Positions 1 to 10,436 of a stretch of 64,000 nt of DNA are shown one piece after another. The DNA comes from Clostridium sp. (GTDB lineage: Bacteria > Bacillota_I > Bacilli_A > RF39 > UBA660): assembly GCA_022010095.1 (NCBI GenBank), contig CP091739.1:310001-374000 (forward strand), read 5' to 3'. The first letter of the stretch is position 1. The number at the start of each line of letters is the position of its first letter. Below the pieces are notes generated by a model. It was given only the letters and a program-made list of their open reading frames with translations, was not told the DNA's origin and ran no database searches. Position numbers and translations under genes: made by a program.

Positions 1-325
1 CTTCACTTCTTATACATGTACCATCACAACTATCAACACATTTTTCTACAATAAAAAAAGAATCTACATATGTAATTTCACTATTTTTTTATCATATATA
101 TTATTTTTTTAACTTTATGTTTTTATTTGATTAAGGTTTTTTTCTCTTTTTTTAACAAAAATTTATTGCAGTAATCAAAAACAACAATTACAAGAATAAT
201 TATTACAATAGAAAGAACTACAACTTTTTATAGAGATTTTTATTTCTTCTTATCTTCTCTCCACATTTGTTGCAAAATTTTTCATTATCTTTTAATTTAC
301 TACCACATTTTATACAATATTTCAT
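1..325 (-). CDS. zinc-ribbon membrane protein (partial, runs off left edge)
   Basis: Starts at 325 with MKYCIKCGSKLKDNEKFC, a CxxC...CxxC zinc ribbon in the first 25 residues. After about 35 residues the frame breaks in an A-run. In the shifted frame a hydrophobic stretch (VVVLSIVIIILVIVVF) follows, so the product is a zinc ribbon joined to one membrane helix. Further shifted frames carry a Cys-containing tail to the window edge. Function unknown; zinc ribbon plus TM proteins are common in low-GC Gram-positives. It is the first of three related small genes. Confidence 0.55.
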
Positions 326-449
326 ATTACTCACAACCTCTAAATGAATCACCACAACTATTACACACAACTAATGCAAATACTATAAATGTTATAAACA
401 TTATTAAATACATTAATTCAATCCAAAAATACTACATTAACTGTTGTTG

Positions 450-586
450 CTTTTAGGATATTTAATTTTTAGCTGTAATAATAATTATAAAAAGCCATCA
501 ATAATGCAAATGGAGTATACGCTTTTTGACTCTAAATTAGAATTTTTTTAATGAATTTTTTTACCACAATTGGTACAATAGTTCAT
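450..586 (-). CDS. zinc-ribbon short protein, paralogue 2
   Basis: Starts at 586 with MNYCTNCGKK, a single CxxC knuckle. The frame breaks in A-runs after about 11 residues. A shifted frame contains a short hydrophobic segment (TPFALLMAFYNYYY). Its downstream sequence is nearly identical to that of the next paralogue, so the three genes look like local duplicates. It may be a decayed copy. No function assigned. Confidence 0.4.
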
Positions 587-705
587 CTTTATCACCCACA
601 ATTCATAATAAAAATTAGTACACATTACCATTAAAATTATTACATATATAAATATCATTAAAGTAAAAAAATTATCTCAACCCAAAAATAATACCTGAAC
701 AATAA

Positions 706-975
706 CTACTTTAGGATATTTAATTTTTAGCTGTTATAATTATTACTAAAGCAGACAATCATACTAATAGAACCATAATCATCTAATCCTAAAAATATAT
801 TTCCAAAAAAATTAATATTACATTCGCAAGTACATAATATTTCCAATTACTATCATTATTAATTATTTCTTTATTTACAGTTTTTTTCATCTGTTAAAAC
901 TTTAGTACCGCACTCGTCACAATAATTAGAATTTTTTTAATAAGTTTTTTTACCACAATTAGTACAATACTTCAT
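706..975 (-). CDS. zinc-ribbon short protein, paralogue 3
   Basis: Starts at 975 with MKYCTNCGKK. After two A-run frame breaks a second knuckle appears (YCDECGTKVLTDEKNCK), giving a complete CxxC...CxxC ribbon. A hydrophobic but poorly readable region follows. The 3' flank (around 706-755) repeats the flank of paralogue 2 (around 450-499). Role unknown; possibly a membrane-tethered zinc protein. Confidence 0.45.
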
Positions 976-1066
976 ACACACCTCTACTCTATATGTCTAG
1001 TATAACATAAACCATATCAAAAAAAGATATTTATTTTTTTATAATAATTTATTATATAATTGATAT

Positions 1067-1303
1067 ATGAAAAAAATATTAATAAAGTTAATAGATATAT
1101 ATCAAATAACACCTCTTCATTGTCATACAATGTGTAGATTTACTCCTACATGCAGTGAATATATGAAGGAATGTATTAATATATATGGAATAAAAAGGTA
1201 TTAAAAAAAGGAATAAAGAGAATATTTAGGTGTCATCCATTTGGTAAAAATCGGATATGATCCAGTTATTCGTGAAGGAGAAGTTTATGAAAAAAATATT
1301 TAG
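1067..1303 (+). CDS. yidD: YidD, membrane protein insertion efficiency factor
   Basis: The product matches the YidD family: a short amphipathic N-terminus (KKILIKLIDIYQITPLHCH), the signature CRFTPTCSEYM, then GIKRIFRCHPFG and YDPV in a shifted frame. Length near 75 residues is normal. YidD is a small membrane-peripheral protein that helps YidC-type insertases place proteins in the membrane. The frame breaks around 1200 and again near 1250. The last 17 bases overlap the following lipoprotein gene, which suggests translational coupling. First of only a few plus-strand genes here. Confidence 0.85.
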
Positions 1304-2173
1304 TATTTTTATTAATTTTTTTATTTTTAATTTTTATCTGGGATGTAGTTTAAATGATGACTTTAGTGATAAGTATTTATATGTTACTACCTATCCTATT
1401 GAATATGCTACTAATATGTTGTATAGTGACTATGCTAAAATAAGCAGTGTTTATCCTAATGGTTCAAAAAAAGTGATTATAAAGTAACAGAGAAAAAAAG
1501 AAAGATAAATATGCTACTGGCGAATTATTTATATATAGTGGTGTATCTGGTGAAGCTTATCTAGCAAAAGACTTATACAACAGAAATGATAATATTGGTC
1601 TTGTTGATGCAACTAAAGGTATGAATAGAGAACTTAAAAACGAAAGTATTTGGTTAAACCCATCAAATTACTTAATGTTATGTAGCAATATTAAATCAGG
1701 ATTAATTGAATATAATGATAATGTTTATGTAAAAAGGAAAAAATAGAAATTAATTACAAAAGATTTAAATGAAAAAAATCAGTGAACTTGATGTTACTTT
1801 TATATGATATTGGTAAAAAAATGGTAATTATAATACTATTCTTACTACAAATGAAGTATTTAAATACTTAACTAAATATAATCTAAATGTTATATCAATT
1901 GATGAAAATAATAAAAACAATAGATAAATCTTATGCAGAAGCTGAAAAAAATTAGTTAAATCAAAAAGATATACAATATGTATATTATTTAGAAGATGAT
2001 GAACTTAATGAAAGACAAGAAAAAAATTCATAAGTGAAAAACTCAATAGTAAAAAAATACCTATTAAAAGTATGTTTACTATTACAGAAGAAGAAAAAAA
2101 TGATAATAAAGATTATATCTCAATGATGAATGATGTAATTGATAATTATAAGAAAGAATTATATAAAAAATAA
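1287..2173 (+). CDS. metal (zinc/manganese-type) ABC transporter substrate-binding lipoprotein
   Basis: Start at 1287 has an RBS (GAAGGAG) 7 bases upstream. The N-terminus is a lipoprotein signal: a hydrophobic stretch ending in NFYLGCS, where Cys would be lipidated. It continues YVTTYPIEYATNMLYSDYAK, resembling ZnuA/AdcA-type binding proteins (VTTYPI..., IWLNPSN, then ISIDE in the C-terminal lobe). At least four A-run frame breaks divide it. It ends in KELYKK. The usual His-rich loop is not visible. No permease or ATPase gene is adjacent, so the partner transporter must be elsewhere. Metal specificity is inferred from the family. Confidence 0.72.
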
Positions 2174-2179
2174 TTCTTT

Positions 2180-2370
2180 TTATTTTGTCAAAACAGTAAT
2201 TACTATATCTTTACCTTTAAGTAATATATTAGGTACTTCTTTTTTAGTATCAGTAATAACTATTTCACATATTCTTTCATCAATAATTTTTATTTATCAT
2301 TGATTTTTAAATTATTTATACCATTTTTTTATATTTTTGAAGATATTTTTTTAATTAAATCGTTATACAT
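2180..2370 (-). CDS. short hypothetical protein
   Basis: Starts at 2370 behind a good RBS (GGAGGTAAAGT ATG) with MYNDLIKKISSKI. A frame break in the first half leads to IIDERICEIVITDTKKEV, then ILLKGKDIVITVLTK and stop. About 63 residues, soluble, no recognised domain. It converges on the lipoprotein gene with only 6 bases between stops. Confidence 0.45.
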
Positions 2371-2529
2371 ACTTTACCTCCTACTATTTATATAAGGGAT
2401 AAATAAGAAATACACTTCTTTTTTTAGAAAATTTTACATTTGGTTTAAAAATATATAAAAATTCAATTAGTGGAGAAAAAAATATATCAAAAATTTATTT
2501 TTTTCATAAATGTCTTTTTATTTTTTTAA

Positions 2530-2567
2530 AATCATAATAAAAACACTATTCATAATCAAATAGTGTT
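2530..2567 (-). terminator. rho-independent terminator after ruvB
   Basis: Inverted repeat AACACTAT / ATAGTGTT (8 bp) with a 10-base loop. On the minus strand it is followed by TTTTTATT. It lies 25 bases past the ruvB stop and would end the ruvA-nucleotidase-ruvB transcript. Confidence 0.75.
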
Positions 2568-2592
2568 CTTTGTGTATTTATTTTTAAATTCT

Positions 2593-3562
2593 CTATATGT
2601 TTTTTTCAGTAACTATTCTACCTCTAGGAGTTCTTTTAACATATCCTTCCTGCAATAAAAATGGTTCAATTACATCTTCAATAGTAGTTGCTTCTTCACC
2701 AATAGATGAAGCAATTGATTCAATACCAACAGGGCCTCCATTAAATTTATTAACAATACTCATTAAATATTCAACATCAGTACTATCAAGTCCATTATCA
2801 TTAATTTTAAGTCTTAATAATGCTCTTTTTTACAACATCAATATTTATCTTTCCATCACTTTCAACAAGAGCAAAGTCACTAACTCTTTTTAATAATCTA
2901 TTAGCAATTCTAGGTGTTTTTCTACTTCTAATGGCAATTTCATGAGCAGATTCTTCATCAATTTCAACACCTAGTACTCTCGCAGTTCTTTTTACAATCT
3001 CTGCAAGTTCTTCGTTACTATAAAATTCTAATTTAGAGACAATACCAAACCTATCTCTTAATGGACTAGACAAATCTCCTGCTCTTGTAGTAGCACCTAC
3101 TAAAGTAAATGGTGGTAAATCAATCTTAATACTCCTGCTTTGACCTTCTCCACCAATAATAATATCAAGTTTGAAGTCTTCCATAGCACTATAAAGTATT
3201 TCTTCTATATATCTTGGAATTCTATGTATTTCATCTATAAATAGTACATCATTTGGTTCAAGTGTAGATAATATTGCTGCAAGATCACCACTTTTCTCAA
3301 TAGTAGGACCACTTGCTGTTTTAATATTACTACCAAGTTCATTTGCAATAATATGAGCAAGTGTAGTTTTACCAAGTCCAGGAGGACCATATAAAAGTAC
3401 ATGATCTAAATTAGTATTTCTTATTTTAGCAGCCTTAACAAATACTTTTATATTTTCTTTTACATCTGTTTGTCCAATATATTCATCAAAAGAATCCGGT
3501 CTAATTGTACGTTCAAAAGTATCTGCTTCAAGTTCATGATTAGTAACTATTCTCTCATCCAT
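2593..3562 (-). CDS. ruvB: Holliday junction branch migration ATPase RuvB
   Basis: Begins [16 protein letters not shown] at 3562 with AGAGG upstream. Walker A is [14 protein letters not shown], Walker B LFIDEIHR, sensor 1 [20 protein letters not shown], and the C-terminal winged helix follows ([16 protein letters not shown]). The last 70 residues are in another frame after a 6-A run where 5 would keep frame ([29 protein letters not shown]). Total about 322 residues, normal length. RuvB is the hexameric motor that, with RuvA, moves Holliday junctions. The gene follows the nucleotidase gene with overlapping stop and start. Confidence 0.95.
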
Positions 3563-4135
3563 TATATTTTTTTCCTCTATATATTTTTCTATATCTTTCC
3601 AATTATCTTTACGTACAAATCTATTTTTCTTCAGTATTATATGCGTTTGTAAATAATATAACATCAATACCAGCTTCACTTACTTCTTCACAATGACTTT
3701 CTTTTATCATCAATAAATAAATTTACTTTTTGATTCAATACATTCATCTACTTTAGAACCAGTATCTACATAAATCTTATCATATTTAACACCATTCTCA
3801 TCTAACCAATTCTTTGTAAGCATATATGGGTCTTTCAAATACTTTGCTTTTCTAAAAGATATAATTATAATTTTAAATCCTTTATCATGGAGTCTATTAA
3901 TAACTTCTTTTGCATCTTCTTTAATAGTTGCATGAGACATAATGTATTCAAGTCTATCTTTAAAAAATTGTCCTTTCATTTCAGGTGCCCAACCAAGCAT
4001 ATCATTAAATTCATATGCTTTTACATCTTTAACACCAATTCCACCAAGTACTTCTTTATCATATCTATCAGCTTCTACAATAATAAGCTCATTAGTTGAA
4101 CATATTGTATCATCCATATCAATTCCAATTACCAT
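3561..4135 (-). CDS. HAD-type 5' nucleotidase (deoxyribonucleotidase-like)
   Basis: Starts at 4135 behind GGAGTAAATGTAAT. The N-terminal HAD motif is [13 protein letters not shown] (nucleophile and acid/base Asp pair). A later [18 protein letters not shown] region resembles the 5'(3')-deoxyribonucleotidase/YqfW group. The final HAD motif (FIDDK) lies just after a frame break near 3712, then [10 protein letters not shown]. Predicted to dephosphorylate (deoxy)nucleoside monophosphates. The frame runs into RuvB in the raw sequence; removing one A from the last run gives a TAA overlapping the RuvB start. About 190 residues. It lies between ruvA and ruvB. Confidence 0.75.
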
Positions 4136-4142
4136 ATTACAT

Positions 4143-4711
4143 TTACTCCTTTACTTCAATAATAATTTTTAATGCTTCTTTAATTTGATTTTTCAATAGG
4201 TAAACTTGGATCAACTCTAGCAATAACACTCTTTATATCACTACCTTTATAGCCTAATGCTTCTAATGCAGCAGCAAGATCCTCACTTGAATTATTAACA
4301 TCATTACACTCAATACTAGAAAGTTTTCCTTTTAAATCAAGTATTATTTGTCTTGCAACTTTATCTCCAATTTTTAGGAAACTTCTTTAAATATAATATA
4401 TTTTTCTCTATCAATCGCATCAACTATACCACTAATTGATCCAGTTGCAAGTATAGGAAGTGCCATTTTAGGACCAAGTCCTTTAACACCAATAAGTTTT
4501 TAAGAATAATTCTCTTTCTTCATAAGTTGTAAAACCATATAATGAATTTTTCATCTTCTCTTATATGATTATAAATATATGCTATACAAGTTTCACCTTC
4601 TTTAAATTTATATGGATTAGGTGTAAATATTTTATAACCAACTCCATTACAATCAATAACAACATAATTTGGTGCTGTAAAACTTACAATTCCTTTTAAA
4701 TAATCATACAT
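4143..4711 (-). CDS. ruvA: Holliday junction DNA-binding protein RuvA
   Basis: Starts at 4711 after GGAGGTAGTATAA. The N-terminal OB-fold is clear: MYDYLKGIVSF, VVIDCNGVGYKIF, then YIYNHIREDE. After an A-run break at about 4515 the helix-hairpin-helix region continues (LIGVKGLGPKMALPIL), and the C-terminal domain III appears in further frames (ALGYKGSDIKSVI, ending IIIEVKE). About 189 residues, normal. RuvA is the tetrameric junction-recognition subunit partnering RuvB, two genes downstream. Its start lies inside the end of the sigma-factor gene. Confidence 0.9.
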
Positions 4712-5342
4712 TTATACTACCTCCAATATCTATTTCTTTATATTTCTTACCTATTCTAAATATAGTATTTTTCTACATATTTTTTTATCTTTATCAATAA
4801 GATCAGCAATTTCTTTATTATCAAAACCTTGTAACTTAAGTTCAAATATTACTTTTTTTCATTTTTCACTTAACTTTGCTATTATTCTATTTTTTTAAGT
4901 TCAAGTGTTTCTTCTCTATCAATTAATTTTTTTATTAGGTTCTTCTCTTTCATCTTTGAATACTTCATAAAAAAATTAGTATCTGTATCTTCACATATTT
5001 TTATCAAGTGAATATGATGTATTAAGTATTCTATTTTTTTGTGTGAAGGTACTTCTTATTGCAGTCATAATAGAAGACTTTATACAGGCATTAGCATAAG
5101 TATAAAATGTTACATCTTTATCTTTATCATAAGATTCAATAGCGTTTAATAACCCTAATAACCCCTCTTGATATAAATCTGTTATTTCAACACCAACTAT
5201 TTTTATATTTCTTTTTTTGAAATCTTTTTAATATAATTAATATCATTCCTTTATATTTATTAATTAATTTGGTAGTGGCATCTTCATTATTTTCACTACA
5301 TAAATATACTAGCTCATTATCATTTAGTTCTTCATAGTTCAT
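4704..5342 (-). CDS. RNA polymerase sigma-70 family factor (SigH-like)
   Basis: Begins MNYEELNDNELVYLCSENNE. Region 2 is recognisable: LINKYKGMI, then DLYQEGLLGLLNAIESYD (2.1-2.2) and FYTYANACIKSSIMTAIR (2.3-2.4). A region 4 helix-turn-helix follows (LSEKEKVIFELKLQGFDNKEIAD, read across A-run breaks). About 213 residues, the size of group 3 sigma factors such as SigH. It overlaps the ruvA start by 8 bases. What it regulates cannot be seen here. No anti-sigma gene is adjacent. Confidence 0.75.
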
Positions 5343-5349
5343 AATACAC

Positions 5350-6057
5350 CTATTTATATTTCATTATTTCATATATAAGTATTCCTGATGCGACTGATGC
5401 ATTTAATGAATTTACTTTACCTTTCATTGGTATAGAAATAATCTCATCACATGAATTACTTACTATCTTTTTAAGACCATGTCCTTCACTACCAATTATA
5501 AGACATGTTTTAGAATCATACTCAATACTTCTATAGTCTTTTCCTAAAGCATCACTACCATATACCCAAAAATCCAAGTGTTTTGAGTTTCTTTTATTGT
5601 ATTATTAAGATTTACTACTTCTATTATTTTTAACATTGTTTAATGCACCACTAGAAGTCTTATAAACCGTACTATTAACACTAACACTTCTATTTTTTTA
5701 GGTATAATTATATAATCAACACCAGCACATTCACAAGTTCTAATAATTGCTCCAAAGTTATGTGGATCTTCAATAGAATCTAACATAACAATAAAAATTT
5801 GCTTTATCATCATTTTTCTAATACATCAATATTTAAATATCCATATTCTTCTATATCTAATGCAATACCTTGATTAGTACTACTACCACACATCTTATCT
5901 ATTTTATTTTTTTATCAATATGAAATTTTTTTAGATTCTTTTTATTTATTTTTTCTAATAATTCATTATCTTGAAAATTATTATCAAGAAATACTTTATA
6001 TACTTTAGTATTACTATTTAATATTTCTCGTACTACATTTCTACCATATACAAGCAT
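5350..6057 (-). CDS. rlmB: SpoU/TrmH-family RNA 2'-O-methyltransferase (RlmB-like)
   Basis: Starts at 6057 with MLVYGRNVVREIL behind GGAGG. An N-terminal substrate-binding domain is followed by the SPOUT domain: motif 1 VMLDSIEDPHNFGAIIRTC, motif 2 LIIGSEGHGL, and motif 3 SIPMKGKVNSLNASVASGI. These match the trefoil-knot enzymes that use S-adenosylmethionine. About 236 residues, normal for RlmB, which methylates 23S rRNA. Four A-run breaks. RlmB is favoured over TrmH by the GRNVV N-terminus, but the exact target is inference. Confidence 0.85.
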
Positions 6058-6067
6058 AATTCCTCCA

Positions 6068-6462
6068 CTATTCTTTTTATTTTTATTAATAAGTAATTTT
6101 ATACCATTTGTAACTATAAATATTAAACTATATAATATATTTATAACAAAGAATGAATATATAGAAAAAAAGATTCTTCAATATTACTTAAATCTTCATC
6201 TATAACAAAATTCATATTACCACTTATATATATAATTAATATACCTATAATACACATTATAAAAATTACTAATTATTATTTTTATAATCAATATATTTTT
6301 TTCTTAATTAACAAGTATATATAATAACTTAAATATAATATTATTTCAATTAGTATTATTATATATCTATTTGATTTAATAGTATAAAGTAGTATTAAAA
6401 AGTATTATGTTAATTAATATTATTATATAGATATCTTTATTTTTTTCATTTGTTATATCCAT
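6068..6462 (-). CDS. hypothetical membrane protein
   Basis: Reads MDITNEKNKDIYIIILINII from 6462. Shifted frames then carry several more hydrophobic stretches (IILIEIILYLSYYIYLL; IIGILIIYIS) and a loop FVIDEDLSNIEESF. Probably three or four membrane helices, about 130 residues, broken at least three times. No family recognised. It lies between trxB and rlmB with short gaps and is probably co-transcribed. Confidence 0.4.
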
Positions 6463-6472
6463 TTTTTTACAC

Positions 6473-7322
6473 TTAATGCTTTGCATTACATCCATCACTA
6501 ACAGCTGTAGCTATTTGATATACTTTTTTTGTTTATTATATCTCCTACTGCATAAATACCTTTTTCATGTGTTTCATATCTATCATCTACATCAATATTA
6601 CCTTTATCATTTATGATATTTAAATCTTTTTAAAAAAAGCTTACTTCAGTCATATAACCTTTGTATATAAATCTTTTGCATTACATTTAATTGTTTCATT
6701 ATTTTTCAAGTATTACTCCAGTAAGAATATCTTCACCGACAAACTCTTTTTACATTTGAATTAACAATATTTATTTTATCACTTTTTAAGATATCTTTAT
6801 TATTTGTAATAAATGTAACTGTAGAACATATATCATTTAAATATAATGCTTCATTGTATGCAAGACTATCATCACCAATAACAACTACATCTTTATTTCT
6901 TTATATAGATGACTATCGCATATAGCACAGTAACTAATACCTTTTTTTATTATATTCATTTTTCTCCAGGTATTCCTGCTTTCATAGGCTTTCTACCTAT
7001 TGCTATAATTATTTTTTTAGTGCTATATTCATTTTTTTATTTGTTATAACTTTATAACCATTTTTCTTTCTTTTATACCAAGTACTTTTTTTCATGCTTT
7101 TAAAGTTATTCCTTCACTTCTAACATGTTCGTACATATTAAATGCAAGATCACTTCCACTTATATCTTTAAATCCCAAATAGTTATCTATTTTATTTAGT
7201 TTATTTAATAGTCCTCCAGGAGTATCACTTTCAATAAGTAATGTATTTAAATTTGCTTTATTTGCATACACACTAGCACTCATACCAGCAGGGCCAGCAC
7301 CTATAATAATTAAATCAAACAT
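6473..7322 (-). CDS. trxB: thioredoxin reductase (FAD/NAD(P)H, TrxB type)
   Basis: The N-terminus MFDLIIIGAGPAGMSASVY is the GxGxxG FAD site. The redox-active pair is visible in a shifted frame as SYCAICDSHLY (CxxC). The second dinucleotide site is DVVVIGDDSLAYNEAL and the C-terminal FAD motif is GIYAVGDII. About 283 residues over five or more frame pieces, slightly shorter than the usual 300-310. It would keep thioredoxin reduced using NADPH. It follows lgt by 9 bases in the same direction. Confidence 0.88.
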
Positions 7323-7331
7323 GATACCTCC

Positions 7332-8153
7332 CTAGAATCTTATTTCTTCTGTTTCTACTGAATTATATAATTCATCTAATTTTGGCTTCTTGCCTTGAAT
7401 AAGTTCAATAACAAAACCTATTATAAACATAATAACGCTTACTATTCTTGCTACTTTTAAATCACCTAACATTAAACTATCAGTTCTAAATGTTTCAATA
7501 ACAAATCTAGCAGCACCATACCACATTAAATAAAATCCAGTAAGTTGTCCTTTTTTTAATATATCTTTTTTTCTTCTTAATATTAATGTTATAATAAATC
7601 CTATAAAAACACCATATTGATTCAAAAATAGAACATTGGTAAATGATAATATCCATTTATATACATATTTTTTTAATTATGAATTCAGGTATAATTTTCA
7701 TATTCTCAAGTGTAGTTCTAGTAACAATAGTACCATATGCTTCACCATTAAAGAAGTTACCCCATCTACCTAGTGCTTGTCCTAAAAGTAATGCTGGTAC
7801 TATTAAATCCATAATTCTTCCTACTTTAACTTTATATTTTTTTACAATATATAATTATAGTTAAAGCACCAGTAATTATACCACCATGTATAGCAAGTCC
7901 ACCATTCCATATTTTTATATATATCACTTAAATGTTCACTATAATATGCCCAATTAAATATAACATAATAAATTCTCGCTCCAAGTATTCCAAATATTAA
8001 TGTCCAAAACATCATATTAAATATAAATTCACTTTTAATATTAAATCTTTTACTTTCACTATAAATCATATAATATCCGATAATAACACCAAGTGTTATT
8101 AAAACACTGTACCATTTTAATGAAAAATTACCTATTATCACTATTGTATCCAT
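7332..8153 (-). CDS. lgt: phosphatidylglycerol--prolipoprotein diacylglyceryl transferase
   Basis: Starts at 8153 ([19 protein letters not shown]). Lgt features: [32 protein letters not shown], the catalytic-region HGGI (shifted frame near 7890), and the signature [14 protein letters not shown] near 7760. Then [20 protein letters not shown] and a last helix. Seven membrane segments expected; about 274 residues, normal. It attaches diacylglycerol to the lipobox Cys of lipoproteins such as the one at 1287. Starts 2 bases after the holin-like stop, so co-translated with it. Confidence 0.92.
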
Positions 8154-8155
8154 AT

Positions 8156-8489
8156 CTATCTCCCTATATTCTTAGTTATTATATTATCAAGGATTATTCT
8201 AAGTCCACTTATAAATATTGCTATTATAAAAGTTGCAAAAAAATCCATTTATATTAAATGAACTTCCCATAATAATATCACATAGCTTTAATATAATCAT
8301 ATTAACTATCGGATATGCAATACCATATGTCATAACAGTTAAAGGAAGTGTCCAATATATCAATATTGGTTTAATTGTATAATTAAGACCACTAAGTATT
8401 AATGCAGCAATAATCGCACTAAAGAAACTTTTAATCTCAATTCCTTTAAATAAACTATTTGCAACCATAAGTACAAAAAGCATAAACAA
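8156..8489 (-). CDS. phage-holin-IV family membrane protein (PF04020-like)
   Basis: About 108 residues in four hydrophobic segments: FVLMVANSLFKGIEI, FFSAIIAALILSGLNYTIKP, LPLTVMTYGIAYPIVNMIILK, then a last helix across a frame break (AIFISGLRIILDNI). The ALxLxxLNxxIKPIL-LPLT pattern is typical of the four-helix holin superfamily IV, small membrane proteins of unclear function that are usually not phage genes. The start is uncertain (TTG 8489 or ATG 8483). A short reading frame from about 8603 could be the true N-terminus. Confidence 0.7.
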
Positions 8490-8675
8490 GTATACTTACA
8501 CAAAAATGATATAAAATCATTCTTATTATTTACTTCATAAACATTCTTTTTTTATTATTATTTCCTTTTTTTATCAATCTTATATAATTCACCTTTTACT
8601 CATATTAATCACCTTCTTAATTATATAATAATTTACATTAAAATAAAAAGATATTATTTTTCTAATACCTTTTTA

Positions 8676-9111
8676 TTAATAGTTATCTATTTTTGCTGTA
8701 AAATATCCAGGACTAGTTACTCCACCATCTATACGAGCATATTCAATTTTAGAGCCTATTTTCTTTGTGCCAGCACCACCAACTAAATTATCACATCCAA
8801 CGAATAAATTTTGATTAGTTTCAATATTACTTAAACATATATATTTCTTATCAGTATTATTATCATAAGGCCCAGGACAGCCATAAATATTATCAAGTGG
8901 ATCGAAGCAAAAAAATCCTCTAAATATGTTTTTAGCCACACTTGATACATTATTTTTCTTGTATAATCATAAACTTCTTAATATTATTATTATATATTTT
9001 TCAAAGTAGCAAGAGTTCCAATTGTACCTAAAATAGCAATAATGGCAATAACTGACTAAAAAGTTCAATCAAAGTAAAACCCATTTTTTTATTAATATCA
9101 TACTTATTCAT
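8676..9111 (-). CDS. short prepilin-like protein with BspA-type C-terminal cap (internal deletion form)
   Basis: From 9111 the N-terminus is a prepilin motif: KKMGFTLIEL then a hydrophobic helix (frame breaks at 9020-9070). It continues into the Cys-containing region shared with two other genes here (FCFDPLDNIYGCPGPY, KYICLSNI). It then jumps straight to the last module of DUF285 proteins (LVGGAGTKK, ARIDGGVTSPGYFTA). The repeats and the DUF6273 domain found in the relative at 10437-12801 are missing. About 145 residues. Predicted to be inserted by a type IV pilin-like export system and surface-exposed. Looks like a deletion derivative. Confidence 0.6.
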
Positions 9112-9135
9112 ATCACGCATCCTTATTCTATATAA

Positions 9136-9165
9136 ATTATGCAATATAAAAAGATACTATTTCTA
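9136..9165 (-). promoter_or_regulatory. promoter of the shared surface-gene module, copy 1
   Basis: Minus strand: -35-like TAGAAA, 18-base spacer, -10-like CATAAT. The block around it is nearly identical upstream of the genes starting at 12801 and 29012. Confidence 0.55.
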
Positions 9166-9205
9166 GTACCATTCATTTATTAATTTCTTAATACCTTATA
9201 TTTAA

Positions 9206-10377
9206 TTATCCTATTCTAAATGCTGGTGAAACGCCAAGTTCTACAACTGAATATCCTTTTGAATAATATCCATGCTTATTAATAGTTGTATATGCTGTAT
9301 CAAACATTTCAAAGCCTGAACGTAGCCACCATTCTGTTGAAGAGCCATTATAGTTTTTAACTGCTGGAGCAAAATTACTCGTTGTAGTTCCATTATTTTT
9401 ATAATAATCAAGTTGTCTTGTTGAACCAACAACGTGATCATAAGTATTACTAATGCTTTCATATATTTCTGGAAGTGTTAATAAATATAGTTTATCTGTT
9501 GAAGTATAATTTTCAGCATCCATATTTCCATATCCAGATATAGTTACTGTATTTATTATATTATTCTTTAAATCAGGGGGCAATTGATTATATATGCTAT
9601 TATTTACTAATGAATACATTTCACTTTGTGGCCATCCTCCTTTATTTGTACTTTTTGAACTCATTGGACCAGTTGTTATAATATCTGCAAACTCAAGCAC
9701 AAATCCACATGCACTTTGTGAAAATGTGGAAGATTTACATTCATTTGGCGTTGATTTATTTGCGATACGAACAGTATGCTTTCCATAACTTCCTAAATCT
9801 ATTTCTTTTGTATCTCCTACATTATATTTACTAGTGTTTCCACTTTTAACTGCTTTAACTATTACATTCCATGAATCAGTGCTAAATGACACTGGCCCAG
9901 CTGGTTTTGTAGTAGATGGAGTTGCATTAACTTCAGTTGCTGTTACTTTAGTCGCATCATAATTACCACCAGTAAGTTCATACTTATAAGTTCCATCAGT
10001 TGACTTAATGCTATCAACTTGACCATTTCTTGAATTAAATTCAATTACAAAAACTAGTTAAATTTCCAGATTCTTTTTTTCAATTTTTACAATATTGACC
10101 AGCTGATAAAGCAGTACTAGTGGTACAAGGAATGATGTTAGTAGAAGCATTAGGAACATCATTAGAACCGGCAGTAGCATATCTTGTATGTTTACCAAAA
10201 GTAGTTAAATATTGCTGCTGTGCAATTCTAACCATTTCTTTTGTCTCCGTAGTAAATGTATCTTTTTTAGCTTGATTAAACATACCAAGTACATTTGGAA
10301 CAGCTACTAATACTAGTATAGCAAGAATAGCAATAACTGCAAGTAACTCAACTAATGTAAAACCTTGTCTTTTTCAT
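9206..10377 (-). CDS. prepilin-like surface protein with C-terminal DUF6273-type domain
   Basis: The N-terminus after a break in the first A-run reads GFTLVELLAVIAILAILVLV, the type IV prepilin helix, followed by PNVLGMFNQAKKDTFTTE. A globular pilin-like part with paired Cys follows (NIIPCTTSTALSAGQYCKN). The C-terminal 200 residues match the DUF6273 pattern: GDTKEIDLGSYGKHTVRIAN, ACGFVLEFADI, STDKLYLLTLPEIYE, TRQLDYY, WWLRSG and VSPAFRIG at the end. About 390 residues. Probably exposed on the cell surface. No peptidase or assembly gene lies in this window. Confidence 0.75.
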
Positions 10378-10436
10378 AATAAATATCACAATCCTTTTCA
10401 TATCATTTTAATATTATTTATCATATATATTTTTAA

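Noticed and set aside
2593..3679. A continuous frame joining the nucleotidase C-terminus to RuvB, as if fused
   Set aside because: One A fewer in the run before the RuvB ATG gives a TAA overlapping the start, the normal arrangement; RuvB has its own RBS and family-typical start.
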